64,000 nucleotides of DNA from Plasmodiophora brassicae (taxonomy: Eukaryota > Endomyxa > Phytomyxea > Plasmodiophorida > Plasmodiophoridae): NCBI GenBank assembly GCA_039704465.1, contig JASFAU010000012.1, forward strand, positions 1,054,001-1,118,000, read 5' to 3'. This document shows, piece after piece, positions 11,487 to 22,930 of this stretch. Position 1 is the first letter of the stretch; every line of letters starts with the position of its first letter. The translations under genes were made by a program, and so were the position numbers. The notes below the pieces were generated by a model. The model made no database searches, was not told the origin of the DNA, and was given only the letters and a program-made list of their open reading frames with translations.

Positions 11487-14208
11487 TCATGTGACATCCC
11501 ATCTGGATCGTTTCCTTGATGAAGAAGGGGGCTGTCCGGTGGAAACTGATGCGGTGGAAACAGGAACTGACGCTGCCGGTGAATCCCATCGTGACCCAGG
11601 TTCAACTCCACTTGTTGCTGTTGCCATAGGGGCGGGCGCCGGCGAATCCCAACGCGAGGCAGGTGTCGAGGCAGGCGGCACAAGAGCAGGCGAGCCCCAT
11701 CCTGTCGCCTGTTTGTTATCCGCTGATGCAGTAGACGCATCGTTGGAAGCAATTGGAACGTTCGAGGGAACAGCTGAACCGAGTGTTTGAGACGACTTGG
11801 TGAATGCGGTTCGAAACTGGCTCCTGAGCTCCTCAGCGCTCTTGATGCCTGACGCAACGAAACGCTTCGACATCCTGCCAAAGTGGCATTGAAGCCCCAC
11901 ACAGATACGAACGTAAGCCAGAGCTGACCTGCTCGATTCCTGACTGGATCCCAACCCTGACGTAACAGGAGTGATCCGGGTGAGACCACCTCCGCCACCA
12001 CGGCTACCAGTACTTCTGCCAGAACCACCACCGCTGCTGCCAACGCCGCCTCTGGAAACTTTAGCGAGTTCATCAGGTGCCACTCGCCCTGCGATGTCCC
12101 ACGCCTCGTCTGGAATGGCCTGCTTCGCCTATAGACACCAATGTCAAACTGGGGATGCGAAACTCGTCTACCGATACTGGTACCTGGCGCATGGAGGCCA
12201 GAATGCCGGGCAGTGCTCTTGACGTCTTCCGTTCCAGATCTCGGGAAAGGAGAGTGATCGCGGTGCCTTCCCCTTCCTGGCCTTGGCGACCGACTCGTCC
12301 AATCCGGTGCACATGAGAATCGACATCACGAGCCAGTTCGAAATTGATGACCGTATGCAGGGAGCCAATGTCTAGGCCCCGCGCGGCGACGTCAGTAGCG
12401 ACCACAACTTGGACAAGGTTCTTCTTGAGTTGCTGCAAGACCTCCATTCTTTCGGCCTAGATCACGTGGCATCAGCTGTCAGGGCTAACGCGCGGCATAG
12501 GCGTCGATACCTGCGACTTGTCGCCATGAAGGACTCCACAGCGAGTAGGAGCTAGGTTCCGTGCAAGAAGATCACACGCGGCTCGCGTTCCGGCGAATAT
12601 AAGGACCTGGCCCAGTTTCAAAAAGCTCGGCAGATGCTGCTGCAGCCAGACGAACTTGTCCGGTTCTCGGTTCAGGATCTTTCGGAGCCACTTGATTAAT
12701 GCATTGTACAGTGGAGGGCACCATAAACAGATACCTCGACGCGCTGGATAACGTCTTCGTTGGCAGCGCCAATCTTTCCGACGGCTATTCGAACAGGATC
12801 GCGGAGCAGCGACCGAGCCAGACTCTCGACGCGTCTCTTGAAGGTAGCCGCTGAGTGGGAACAGAAGGGTTAGTCAAGGCGGCGCCCATCGAGAGATTGC
12901 GTCTCACAAAAGAGCAGGGTTTGCCGGTCGGGCCTGATCTGTGACAGGATAGCACGAGCTTGAGCTTCGAACCCCATCTGAAGAAGGCGATCGGCCTCGT
13001 CGATGACGACAAAGGTGCAGTCAGTTAGCTGCGCCTGTTTCTTTCGCAAATGATCTCTGACGGCGGGACGGGTTAGCATCTCAATGTCGATGGCAGTAAG
13101 CTGAACATAAGCGTACAGAAGGCGACCGGGTGTAGCCACAACAAGGTCCACCCCAGCAGCAAGTTCCTTCGACTGCTGGTACATTTGCATGCCGCCAAAT
13201 ACGCCAGCAGCCTTGAAATGCATGTGGGCGGGGAGTCGCTTGTTAACGGTCTTGAGGTACTTGCGCGCCTCGATATAGATCTGTGTGGCAAGCTCCCGAG
13301 TCGGAGCCAGCACAAGTGCCGCCGGTCCTTCTCCAGCCCGCATCGGACCCATCGGCTGAGCCTGATGGCCGCGTCACAAAGCGCTCATATCGAAGCGAGC
13401 CTCGGCCTACCTGGAGGTGCAGAATCAGCGGCCACAGAAACGACGCCGTCTTGCCACTGCCCGTGCTGGCGACTCCAATCACATCTCGACCTGCATTTCA
13501 AGCGTAAGCACGCCACATAGTCGGTTTGAGTCGCAGCGAACCAGAAAGCGCGACAGGAACGGCTTGGCTCTGGATCGGTGTTGGTTTTTCGAATCCCCAT
13601 GAGGCGGCAGCTTCGACCATGCGATCCGACAGGCCAAGGTGCCCGAATGACAGCCCTGGTTTGGCGACATCGCCAAGACCATGTACCTGTACGCCTAATG
13701 ATTCGCGTGCCGCTTTCACCTGAGCTGCAGTCATCTTGGCCACATCCGGATGGACCTGCAAAGCAAGTCACCAGAGACGTGGTCCACGCGTCCATAAACA
13801 ACATACCTTGAGGATGTTCTTTCGAAACTGTCGGTACTTCACGCCCGAATGGTCCACCAGTGGCAGCAAAGCAATGTCACGATCATCCATTGCCGCCTCC
13901 TCGTCATGTTCGTCCTGCATCGCAGTTTCATCACATATGGAAAGGGATCGAAACGAATGCTATCGATATACGATGGCGTCTATCGTCCTGGCACCTAGGT
14001 TCGGTCCGCTGTCGGGATACGACCGCTCATCGGCCTCCAGATCGAGGCGCTCCGCGCCACGGTTGCCAGGCGCCGGGGCGGATGTCAGCTCGGCATTGAC
14101 GGACGCCATGAATGCATCGAGCGGATCGACCTCGGCGGCGCCCGCATCGCTGGGCTGGACGACGGAGGCCAGGAACTCGTCGACGTCGTCGGGCAGCGCG
14201 TCGCCCAT
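11487..14208 (-). CDS. DDX42: DEAD-box RNA helicase, DDX42-like, with UHM-ligand-like C-terminus
   Basis: Minus-strand multi-exon gene from ATG 14208 (MGDALPDDVDEFLASVV; the next block has the DPLDAFM signature of DDX42/DDX46). Helicase motifs in order are the Q motif FEKPTPIQSQAVP, motif I ASTGSGKT, PTRELATQ, ATPGRLL, DEAD (VIDEADRLLQMGF), FSATFKRR (rebuilt across an intron near 12890), RGLDIG and HRIGRVGRQG. The stretch IGAANEDVIQRVEV after motif III matches DDX42 closely. DDX42 (SF3b125) associates with SF3b and early U2 snRNP. The C-terminus is Gly-rich, then carries GWGSPA, RWDSPA and RWDSPA repeats, and ends in RKRSRWDVT. That ending resembles the UHM-ligand motifs of SF1 and SF3B1. Confidence 0.9.
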
Positions 14209-14306
14209 TGGGAACTGCAACGGCACCACACGGACTGCGCGTTACGAATGGACGGGATTGGCGGGCGACTCGAACGGCGCCCTCATCATTCCTCGAGATG
14301 GGCGTT

Positions 14307-16489
14307 CTAACGCTGTGCTATCGTGTTTATGACGAGGCAACAGTATTCCATGAGTGCTGCGGAGAAGCCGGTCAGTGGGCAGCCAGGGGCGGTGAGGTGG
14401 CAGGTGGCCCAACCATTCCTGGAGATGAAGCGGTCGTACAGGCGCCTGCAATTCTCGACGATGCGTTCGCATTCCAGGTCGTGTTGCTTGCACCATGCGA
14501 TGCGCTCGGCGAGATCAGACAGGTCGGCCTGTTCGACAGTCGATCGGTGAGTGCGTCGGGTGAAGTTGGCGATGACCGTCTGCGTACTGCGACAGGGACA
14601 TGATCGACCCATGGTTCCAGCAATGGGAAGAACCAGAGCGAAGATTCGTTTCGTGAAGGAGACGCACAACGCATGATGACGGAGCCGCTCTGCATCAAGA
14701 ACGAGTACCGGGCGGCAGCGCAATGGCCAGCAATGTACAGCTGGTATCTGGAAAAAACGAACATCACAACCGATCGACGGTCCAGAGCGAGTTCTCCGAA
14801 CTTGAAGCGAATCTGATCCCGCATGTGGACGCGGTTTGCCAGGGCAACCTCAATGCTTTCGCGATCGAGAAATTGCAGAGGACTTCCTGGCATTTTCTTG
14901 TGCCGAGGATTCCACGACGTAACGCCTGCATCGAGGAACGCGACCCCGTCGATCGGATTGCGACCATTGTACCTTGGCGTTAATCGGTTTCGCGAAACGT
15001 ACCAGAAATAAACACGAACCTACCTGTCGTCCATCGTCCATTGCTTGGAGAGCAACGCGGCCTGCAAGCGCTGATTGGTTGCAGCCGTGACACCGGCACC
15101 CGTAGCGCTGCCTCGAAAGAACGCCGTCGACACGCGTTCATTCCAGGGCACATCCGGAATCACACGTGTGTACAGATCGCGGCAATCCCCCGGGAAGACT
15201 TTACGCGAAGCCAGCTCCCAGTCGTCGACAGACGGGAACGGCAGATCAGCAAAATCGTCGGCGACGAACGACGAAACGATTGGGCAATAACTGTTGAATG
15301 TAATCAGACACGAGCGCGATACGACAGCCACGATAACGTACCTATCACGGCGAACCTCATCTGGTAACGCAGGCGGGGGACATGATCCCCAGAACGCGTC
15401 AAAAGGGTCGGTAAGGTCCGCCTTGAGTTGTGGGTGATCACGCACGTTGACGAAGAACTCGCAATCATCCACGTCGAAACGCGCGCACGTTTCCACCAGC
15501 ATATCACGAAGAGCCACCGTTCCTGCCCAAATGGGTTTCAGACAGCGTAACGTGAACCACGTGTCACGAGCGCGAACCGTGGCCATTCCAGAACCCGGGT
15601 GGCACCACATTGCAGACCAAGTTACCGTTTGCCCACCAACGCGAGGGGTCTCCAATGATGTCGATCTTATGGTATAGACGTTGCCACTCGTCGAGGTACT
15701 CGTCAAGCGTCCTAAATCGTGGGTCCCATTTGAGCTGCGAACTCCATGGGTTCCTGGTGCAAACAGTTACCAACACAATAGCGATGCAGCATGAGGCCAT
15801 ACCGATACTCAGTATTTACAAACGGGACAAACATGGCCAAGCGGTTGCACTGAATCCGCACGTAGACGCCACAGCGCATGTGGTGCAGCAGGTAGCGCAA
15901 CGTGTTCTCCATGGCATCGCTCTCCGATCGTCGCATAATGAACGGAAGCCGAAGGCGTCGACGTAGATTCTCAGCAATTGGTGTCTGCTCAAATAAGCGC
16001 GAGGACGGTCGCATTGTCGGATGAATATCGCAGCGCACTGCCAACTTCAGCAGGTCGCGACGCGGATTTAGCAGGTACTGAACGATGTTATGAGAGAGGC
16101 TCAGATGGGTTGCACACAAATGGCACCTTGTCAATTTGCTGTTCGGTGAGGATGGAGATGACCTGTCGCATGTCGCCGTAGTCCGGGTTCGACCGCCAGC
16201 CATCGTAGCATGCGGATGTGAACCGTCGACATTCGTACGCATCGTCAAACGTCGGGATCGGCTGGCTGCCGTAGATGTTCCTCAGGTACCGTCCGGGGTC
16301 GCAGTGACGGTCCAGGACCGCCTCGACGGTATCCGGTTGCACCGGCGCACCCAGATTGACAAATGACAACTGGCACTCAGAACTGCAGACGCGCAAAATC
16401 CCGTCATTTGGGCGCGCACGACGTGTGGCACCGCGCCAGAGCCCGCATTGGCTTGTGACTTGTGAGTCAAATGACACCAACCTGCACAC
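14307..16489 (-). CDS. Glycosyltransferase family 90 (CAP10-like), giant-virus/protist type
   Basis: Minus-strand multi-exon gene ending at TAG 14307-14309; the 5' end near 16407-16489 is uncertain. An N-terminal part (YLLNPRRDLLKLAVRCDIHP, RCGVYVRIQCNRLAMFVPF) precedes the GT90 core. The core motifs are KIDIIGDPSRWWANGNLV, EFFVNVRDHPQLKAD, FADLPFPSVDDWELA, AFFRGSATGAG, NQRLQAALLS, HCAAARYSFLMQSGSV and LSDLAERIAW. GT90 enzymes transfer glucose or xylose to proteins or glycans, usually in the secretory pathway. The SRWWANGN and FADLPFPSVDDW blocks resemble the group found in amoebae and large DNA viruses. No signal peptide was found because the first exon is unresolved. It follows the DDX42-like start (14208) on the same strand. 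Confidence 0.8.
16381..16410 (+). repeat. Short dispersed repeat, copy A
   Basis: Shares 18 identical bases (aactgcagacgcgcaaaa) with 16729-16746, followed in both copies by a cgtcatttgg block. Copy A lies in the 5' part of the GT90 gene. On the minus strand both copies could encode a short ATG-led peptide with FCASAVL. Its nature is unknown. Confidence 0.6.
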
Positions 16490-16728
16490 TCTCTATGGAT
16501 AGCCCCGGCCACGCGCGACTACAGAGTTGAATCTCGACGCCCTACGACTATACCGGTTTGTGAGATGTGGGTACGTTCCAGTGCACGCGAGAGAACGGCG
16601 ACAATGCATCTACCGTTGCCCAGTGGCGGCCCTCCGATATTCAATAGTTAGCTGTAGCTCTGTGCTGTCAGGACATGGAGTTTGGGCAGTTGACGGCAGT
16701 CGCAGATGCAGTCATGGGTCGTCTGCAA

Positions 16729-16761
16729 AACTGCAGACGCGCAAAACCGCCGCGTCATTTG
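16729..16761 (+). repeat. Short dispersed repeat, copy B
   Basis: Second copy of the element at 16381-16410, placed just upstream of the mitochondrial carrier gene that starts at 16787. It may be an upstream element copied between the two divergent genes. It is not a tandem array. Confidence 0.6.
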
Positions 16762-16786
16762 GAATATTCGTTGGGCGGCGTCAACG

Positions 16787-18064
16787 ATGACGACGTCGGC
16801 GGCGGCGGCGGCGGCGGCAAACAATGCAGCGTGTGTTGTCATCGATAAGAAGCCGGTGTCCTGGCAGAATGTCGCGATTGGGGCGGCGTTGCAGACGTGG
16901 GAGGTGTCGACGTTAGGTCGGAGGCGGCGACATGCGTGGCGGGGCGCTGACGCGATGGTGATTCTCTCGACCCAGGGCAGCCGTTCGAAGTCATCAAGAC
17001 GCACATGGCGGCGAATCGGGGCGATGGCCTCAAGGCGGCCGTCAGTAAAATTTACGAACGCGGAGGCGTGGGCGGATTCTGGCAAGGCCTGGTTCCCGTG
17101 CGTAACCACGACGATAGACCGGCGCGCTGTTCGCTTCTGACGTTGTCAACAATATTGAGGGCAGTGGGCCTGGATCGAAGCGTCCACTAAAGGAGCTGTC
17201 CTGTTGCTGGTTGCATCGGAGGTCGACTATCAAGCGCAGCGCCGATTCAGCGTTGGAGCGTGAACCGCATACGTACAGCGTGTGGCCGTCTAACGGGAAT
17301 GCGTCGTCCGCTAGGCATCCCCTGGTATGGCTGGCCTTCTAGGTGGCATGGCCGGCGGCCTCGCCCAGGCCTATACCACCATGGTACATCTCGTTCGGCA
17401 CGCGCGCGATCTGTCGCAAACGTACAACGTGATGGTTCGATAGGGGTTCTGTACATTCATGAAGACGGTGGAGGTAACACGGCATAAGACGCGCACGGGG
17501 CAGACCACGAGCACCTGGGCAGTGGCCGCTGACATCTACCGCCAGCAAGGCATCGCGGGCATGTACAAAGGCGTCAGCGCCGTCGCCTTGCGGCAAATGA
17601 CGAACTGGTGAGGCTTCCTGGCCTATTGGCTTTCGTCAAGCTGAAATGCGCCGTTCCAGGGGATCTCGGCTCGGGATCGCTCGTGTCTCCGAACGCATCA
17701 TCACAGGACGAAGTGGTAACGAGGCATCGACAGCGACGCCAACGCAGAAGGTCGCTGCGTCCGTGATCGGCGGCGCCCTTGCCTGCTGGAACCACCCGAT
17801 CGAGGTAGTAGCAAATAACGTGTGGCGGTAAGCGTCACCTGACGTCGAGGGCAGGTGATTCGCGTGGAGATGCAGTCGATGGCGGGGCATCCGCACCGAC
17901 CGAGACGCCTGACCATCAAATCGACGGCCCAGTATATCTATGCTAACAACGGCATCGCTGGGTTCTTCCGGGGCGTCACGCCCCGCATTGCCCTGTCCGT
18001 TTACCTGACCGTCGTCATGGTGTTCGGCGGTGACCAGATCAAGGCGTACCTGGCGAAACCGTAG
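16787..18064 (+). CDS. YHM2: Mitochondrial citrate/oxoglutarate carrier, YHM2-like
   Basis: Mitochondrial inner-membrane carrier in seven short exons: 16787-16916, 16976-17097, 17165 to about 17245, one near 17310-17382, 17444-17607, 17660-17804 and 17855-18064. The last intron is only 50 bp. Joined exons give YHM2-specific signatures: [80 protein letters not shown] and [18 protein letters not shown]2 exchanges citrate for 2-oxoglutarate and helps export reducing power; it was first described as an mtDNA-binding protein. The N-terminus has an Ala-rich run ([18 protein letters not shown]) encoded by a gcg/gcc triplet repeat. The junctions around exon 4 are the least certain. Confidence 0.9.
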
Positions 18065-18566
18065 ACATACAGGCATACGCGTGACGTCATTCGTTCCAGG
18101 TGGGATCAATCTGTTCGGAGGGGATAGGTTCGGGAGCAGACGCCATCGGCCGTCTGCAGTACGAGGCACTGCCATCATCCAAGCGGAGGACAACATAGTG
18201 CACGTTAGGATGGTTTCGCGCAAGCGCGTTTATGTGGGCATGAGGTCCACACCGGTCTCACTCGTCGTCTTCAACGCGTTGACAGCACCGACCCGTTCGT
18301 CGCTGGGGCCTGCGAGCGCCACCGCGCTGCAAGTGCTCCAGGCGCGATCCCCTGGCACAGCGTCGGCCCTCCAGAGTGCCCCGTACCTTCCACCACCATC
18401 CTAAATGTGTTCCCGGGCATAGCACGTTCATATACATTGTGTAATTCGCCCCAGATCATTGCACTGTACGCTCTATAATAATAGACGACAGCCCTGTCGG
18501 CAATGGCGACGCCGGTAGAAGGTCGCCCACAAGGCCAGTTTGGTGTCGTGAGCCTGCGTGAACCTT
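18065..18566. other. Intergenic stretch
   Basis: About 500 bp between the carrier stop and the next candidate start. I see short ORFs without protein-like codon use and an AT-richer patch near 18430-18485 (tctataataatagac), which may be promoter DNA. No gene is supported. Confidence 0.4.
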
Positions 18567-19522
18567 ATGTCCCACCTAGGCGCCGCGGTCACGCTGCACG
18601 ACCTGGAGCGCGCCATTGCTGCACAACTCGGGAACAAACGCGCCCGCGCTGAAGCCATGGATGTCACGGGTGCATCCAGTGCCACACGAACGAGTTCGTC
18701 CCCGTGCGATCACGTGTTAGACAATCCTCTGTGCCTTACGGGACTCTGTGTAGCCCGGCTGTTGGAGTTGGGGATCCCACATTCCGCCCATGTCAATGCG
18801 TTAGCGTACGCGTTCTTTCGCGTGCTCTGGCCTGCATCATGGCACCATTCCCTGTCCGTCACGGTTCGCTGCATAACCGGCGACGTCGACTTGTTCGTCT
18901 CCCGGGACAACTGCCGCCCGACAGCCGACACGGCCACCTGGAGGGGCAACGGGAAGGTCGTGGTCGTCTCGCCTGATGACCCGGGCACCGGCAAAGGCTT
19001 CTTTTACATCGGTCGGCGTGATACGTGTCGTGCCTATGCACTACCCTGAGAGCTGACCAGAGTGTGTCCAGGCGTTGTCGGGCGCCGTCCATCGCAGTTC
19101 GTTGTGGTTGCCAATCGTGTCGAGTTTCGAGGCCACCGACCGCCTGTGGCCTTCCGGACGGTGCGCGACAAGGTTCGACATACCCTCGAACAGCTTCGCG
19201 CTAATGATGAGGCGCGCGACAAGCTGGATCAAAAGGTAAATGGCAGGCGCCTGTCTGGCGTGTGTGAAAGGCCTAAGAGCGGCTGAAAGGTCCAAGCGAT
19301 CTGCCGAGAGCGGACGGCGCGACGAAAACGACGTCGTCGGATGCAGGTCGATCACCGTCAGATGGGGCCCACATTCGTGGTGCGTTCATACAGACAGAAG
19401 ATGAACCCGATTCCGACGGTGGTGGACGGGATCTGCACGACGTTGACGCATGGACCACCTGCCGTCCATTCCATTGTTCGGTTCGCACACACGCCAAGGC
19501 CGGACGCGACGCCGTTCATTGA
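18567..19522 (+). CDS. Hypothetical protein with a PPC-like beta segment and a short coiled coil
   Basis: Tentative plus-strand gene from ATG 18567 (MSHLGAAVTLHDLERAIAAQ). One segment, SVTVRCITGDVDLFVSRDNC followed by GFFYIG, looks like the beta-sandwich of bacterial-type pre-peptidase C-terminal (PPC) or related extracellular modules. After a GTCGGC donor, a second exon near 19100-19243 reads QFVVVANRVEF and then a heptad-like DKVRHTLEQLRANDEARDK. A third exon from about 19282 runs to TGA 19520-19522 and is acidic and Gly-rich. Codon bias supports the strand. The exons could belong to two genes. Function is unknown. Confidence 0.4.
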
Positions 19523-20540
19523 CGACAAGCAGAAACCACATGCAAGGCAAAGGGCGTTACCGACGCCAGGCTCGGGTCAACGAACGCCTCGATCTGCCCC
19601 AGCAACGGTGGCGTCATGTTGCGATTGTGCGACTGGATGGGCACTGACGCCAGGGCAGGCCAGGGAACGGAACGATCATAGAGAGAGGCGACTGGCAGCA
19701 GTTGCCGATATTGGGACCGAGCTCCAGGATGATGTGGACACGCACAGCAGCCGTATGAGTCGGCGCCGCTCATCAACACGAAATACGTTCTTAACGACAA
19801 TGCGGACGCGGTTCGACTGTCTCGGCGGCGGCGAACTTCTTGAACCCATCATCATTGGCCAGACCAGCCGTTGCCTCACGGGGACCCGCAACCGTGCTTC
19901 GAGCTCGTGCCTTCCTCGAAGCTAAACTATTATTACAACGTGTCCGCCAACCCATATACGTACCCGAACCGATGGCTAGTTGGCATCAGGCACATGTCGC
20001 GATAATTGCATCAATGACTTCTTGGCGATCACCTCACGGCCCGTGTTGCCGCACTGCTGATGGGTCGGTCGCCAGACTGGCGATGACGTAGCTAGCATGC
20101 CACTGTTCGACACTTGTGAGCGTGTTGCTGCAAGGATAAACGCAACTCGGTTTCCCACAGCTCCAACGAATCATGATCGACGATGGCCTGCCCGTGTTGA
20201 TTTGAGGTGACCGGCAATGCAACGCCATCAATGGCGTCGTCATCATTCGCACCAACGAGCAGGACCGAGGCGAACAGGTCGCCCGCATCCGGTTCGACGT
20301 TATTGACGGCAGGCGGGGGTTCCCGAAACGCATTTGGCGCGCCCGTTCGAACGACTCTCCAAAACCGATCTCCTCAGGCACGAGGAAATTTGGTGGTACC
20401 ATCCTCGGGCTCAACGTCGTACGGACGGACCCTAAAGATGGTACGTCAGCAGGTCGCCGTTCTGAGCGTTGTCGATCGGGGCCCAGTTTTTCTAGTCGGC
20501 GTGCCACTTGGGGACGTCTAGCGAAGCGGCCAGTTCGAGA
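19516..20540 (-). pseudogene. Degraded or mis-split minus-strand gene, unknown family
   Basis: Protein-like blocks with good codon use lie on the minus strand: ELAASLDVPKWHAD (20540-20500), KNWAPIDNAQNGDLLTYH, VRPYDVEPEDG, PPPAVNNVEPDAGDLFASVL, AIDGVALPVTSNQHGQAIVD and, further on, NMTPPLLGQIEAFVDPSLAS. Between the first blocks are in-frame TAG, TAG and TGA codons. Only implausibly short introns (27 bp or less) would remove them. I therefore read it as a decayed gene, though a sequence error or unusual introns are possible. The family is not recognised. The last block ends at a stop at 19516, touching the end of the plus-strand gene. Confidence 0.35.
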
Positions 20541-20685
20541 ACCTAAGCGTCATGAATCGGCGCCCTAGTCCTGCTGACGAGGCGCTGAAGAACAGAAGGC
20601 CAAACTCCTTGTGGACGCACGGGGCGTCTGCTGTTCCAGGAAGTTGCTGAAATGGCCCGCTACCGAAATGAGATCGTGGCAAGCA

Positions 20686-20839
20686 CCGACGATCCCATCA
20701 CTGTATCCCGACCACATACAATCGGTCACATGGCGACGTCGGCAAGAGTGGGCCACTGACAGCACCAGACGGTACTTCAACGCAACCTATTGTGTATCGG
20801 ATTGTTCCCGTGCCTCACTTGGCGGATCACTGCCACGTG
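20686..20839 (+). repeat. 154-bp inverted repeat, left arm
   Basis: Read by eye, this segment is identical over 154 bp to the reverse complement of 22931-23084. The two arms bracket 2,091 bp that contain the gp78/AMFR-like gene. The arm has no recognised domain and no obvious target-site duplication outside it. Confidence 0.9.
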
Positions 20840-21052
20840 GTCGTAGCTCGTGACGTCAAGCAGATATCAGATATAACTTCGGTCTCAGCAGATAGCAGTA
20901 CACAAAAGTTCAGTGTCAAAAGATCCCCAACGTCGGCCAAAACGGAAATGACTGGCGCCCCGCAAAAAATGCGGGCAAAACAGTGTGGCGGCACCAGCGC
21001 GTCACAAAAATCCGATCCAAGGGCTGCCCCTGGGCAGTGGCAGGCAGTCGTC

Positions 21053-22906
21053 ATGAGTGCGATCCTACACCGGGTATTGCCGTCGCCCATATGGGTGTAC
21101 AGCGCCGTCAGCACAGCCGCCATCATGGCCGTGGTCGCCCCGGCGCCAACGTTATCCCCCGCCCGGCTATTTGTCCTGGCGTTCGGGTCGCCCGTCGCCG
21201 CGTTGTCGCTCTTCAACTTTATTCTCATGGTCGTGATGCTTTCTGTTCGGACGGTACATCAGTCGGGTCCGCCTGCCCTCCTTTGTCGATACGTGTTTGC
21301 CGCATCCATCTGACGCCGTGTGCTGCTGTCAGTGTTTCGAGCATTGTCGGATGATGAAGTATCGTTCTGTAAAGACCTGACTCGATCATTCGTCATGTTC
21401 AAGGCCATGTACCTGTTCACAGCGCTGTACAGTGCGCAGTACACCGACCTGACCGTCTGGTTCATCGTCTTCACCATATTCGGAGCGGTCCGTTCATCGT
21501 GTGTCCCTGTCGGAAAAGGTTCGGCTGACCAGCTTGCGCGCGCTGTCAGATTCGGCTTCTCGTCAACCTTTCAAATCATCGGCTGGCCCGTCTCGAGTCT
21601 CACGACGAACAGCGATGGCGAATCCTTGCGCTAATTGTAACGCTGTGCGCTGTGAACAACGCAGGGGCGGGCGCTATCTACACGATATTCAAGAGCGTCG
21701 GCTGGCGGCCGCTTCTCATGCTGCTCATCGAGCCCGTCCTGACGTGCATATCCTGCGTTCATGGGGTCCGGGTGCTTATCGCCATGATTTACACCCGTGT
21801 GCTGATTGGGATACCACAGATGGCCACGTTCATGATGCAATCCGCCGAAGCCGCCCCGTTGTACGACCAATCGCAGAAGGCGTTCTACGTCGACTGTGCT
21901 GTTGATATCATTGTCAACTCCTTAACGCTGGCGCACCTGGGCCATGCCTGGGCAATGCACGGCCTGTCGCTCTCGAGTAACGTCCAGTGTGAGCAGGCTG
22001 GCCTGGTTCGACCTAATCGTGTGGTGTGCAGTACAAGACGTGTTCTTCTTCATGATCGTCCGCAGCGTGTACCTGCGGGTAGCGACCCGAATTTCGTCGC
22101 TGGTCGCGTACAGGAGAGTCCTTCATGACATTAACACGCGGTTCCTGGACGCTTCCGAAGAAGAACTTCGCGAACTCAACGACCACTGTGCAATTTGCCG
22201 GGACGTTCTCCAGTTCGGACGCACGAAGAAGTTGCCGTGTGCACATTTCTTCCACCTGACCTGTCTGCGGCAGTGGATGAAGTATCGTCGCACGTGCCCG
22301 ATCTGCAGGGCTGACCTGCTCAACAACCCGCCTGCTGCTACGGCTGCTGATGCTGCCGCCGACGGGATGCCTGCGGCCCGTAACGGACGCCAGGGATGGA
22401 GCCTTCGACGCTTGATCCATTTCAATACGGGCCAGTGGGCCACCTGGATGCCGACCCTGTCGTTCGAGGTCGTACGCGGCGTGCCCATCGGTCCTGCAGG
22501 GTTCGCCGCACAAGGCCCTTGGCCATCCAGGGACACTGAAGGCGACCTGAACCGCCTAGCGGAGATGTTTCCAGGCGTGCCGCGGCAGTCCCTGCGCGTG
22601 CACCTCCAACGCGCACGAGGCCATCTAGCCGGTGCGATCGATGACATCTTCAATAACGGCCCTGTCGACGTCGCAGCGCAAGGGCCACAACGCGAGCCAG
22701 TAGCGGAAGGTCAGCCGGGTAATGATAACGTGGCGCCCCAGGAACCGCCATCGTCTGAATCCGAACCGGTATCGCATGACACCGCCCCACCCGCCGTTCG
22801 TCGCCGTTCATCTTCATCTCTGTCTGCCGGCGACAGAAGGTTGGTCCTGCTGGTCCAGGTTTCGCCGACCCTATGTGAATGGTGTGCGCTCTTTCCAGGT
22901 CCCTAG
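21053..22906 (+). CDS. AMFR: gp78/AMFR-like ER membrane RING-H2 ubiquitin ligase with CUE domain
   Basis: Multi-exon gene from ATG 21053 (MSAILHRVLPSPIWVYS). The N-terminal half carries several hydrophobic helices (STAAIMAVVAPA, SLFNFILMVVML, YLFTALYS, PLLMLLIEPVLTCIS, WFDLIVWCAVQDVFFFMIV). A RING-H2 domain follows: CAICRDVLQFGRTKKLPCAH, FFHLTCLRQW, CPICRADLL. After a linker comes a CUE domain (LNRLAEMFPGVPRQSL to AIDDIFN) and a polar tail. This order matches gp78/AMFR, an ER-associated-degradation E3 that recruits ubiquitin through its CUE domain. The last exon, about 21990-22906, is certain; upstream splice sites are approximate. The gene fills the interval between two identical inverted repeats. 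Confidence 0.82.
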
Positions 22907-22930
22907 CCGTTTCGCGACTGGAGGCCCTAG

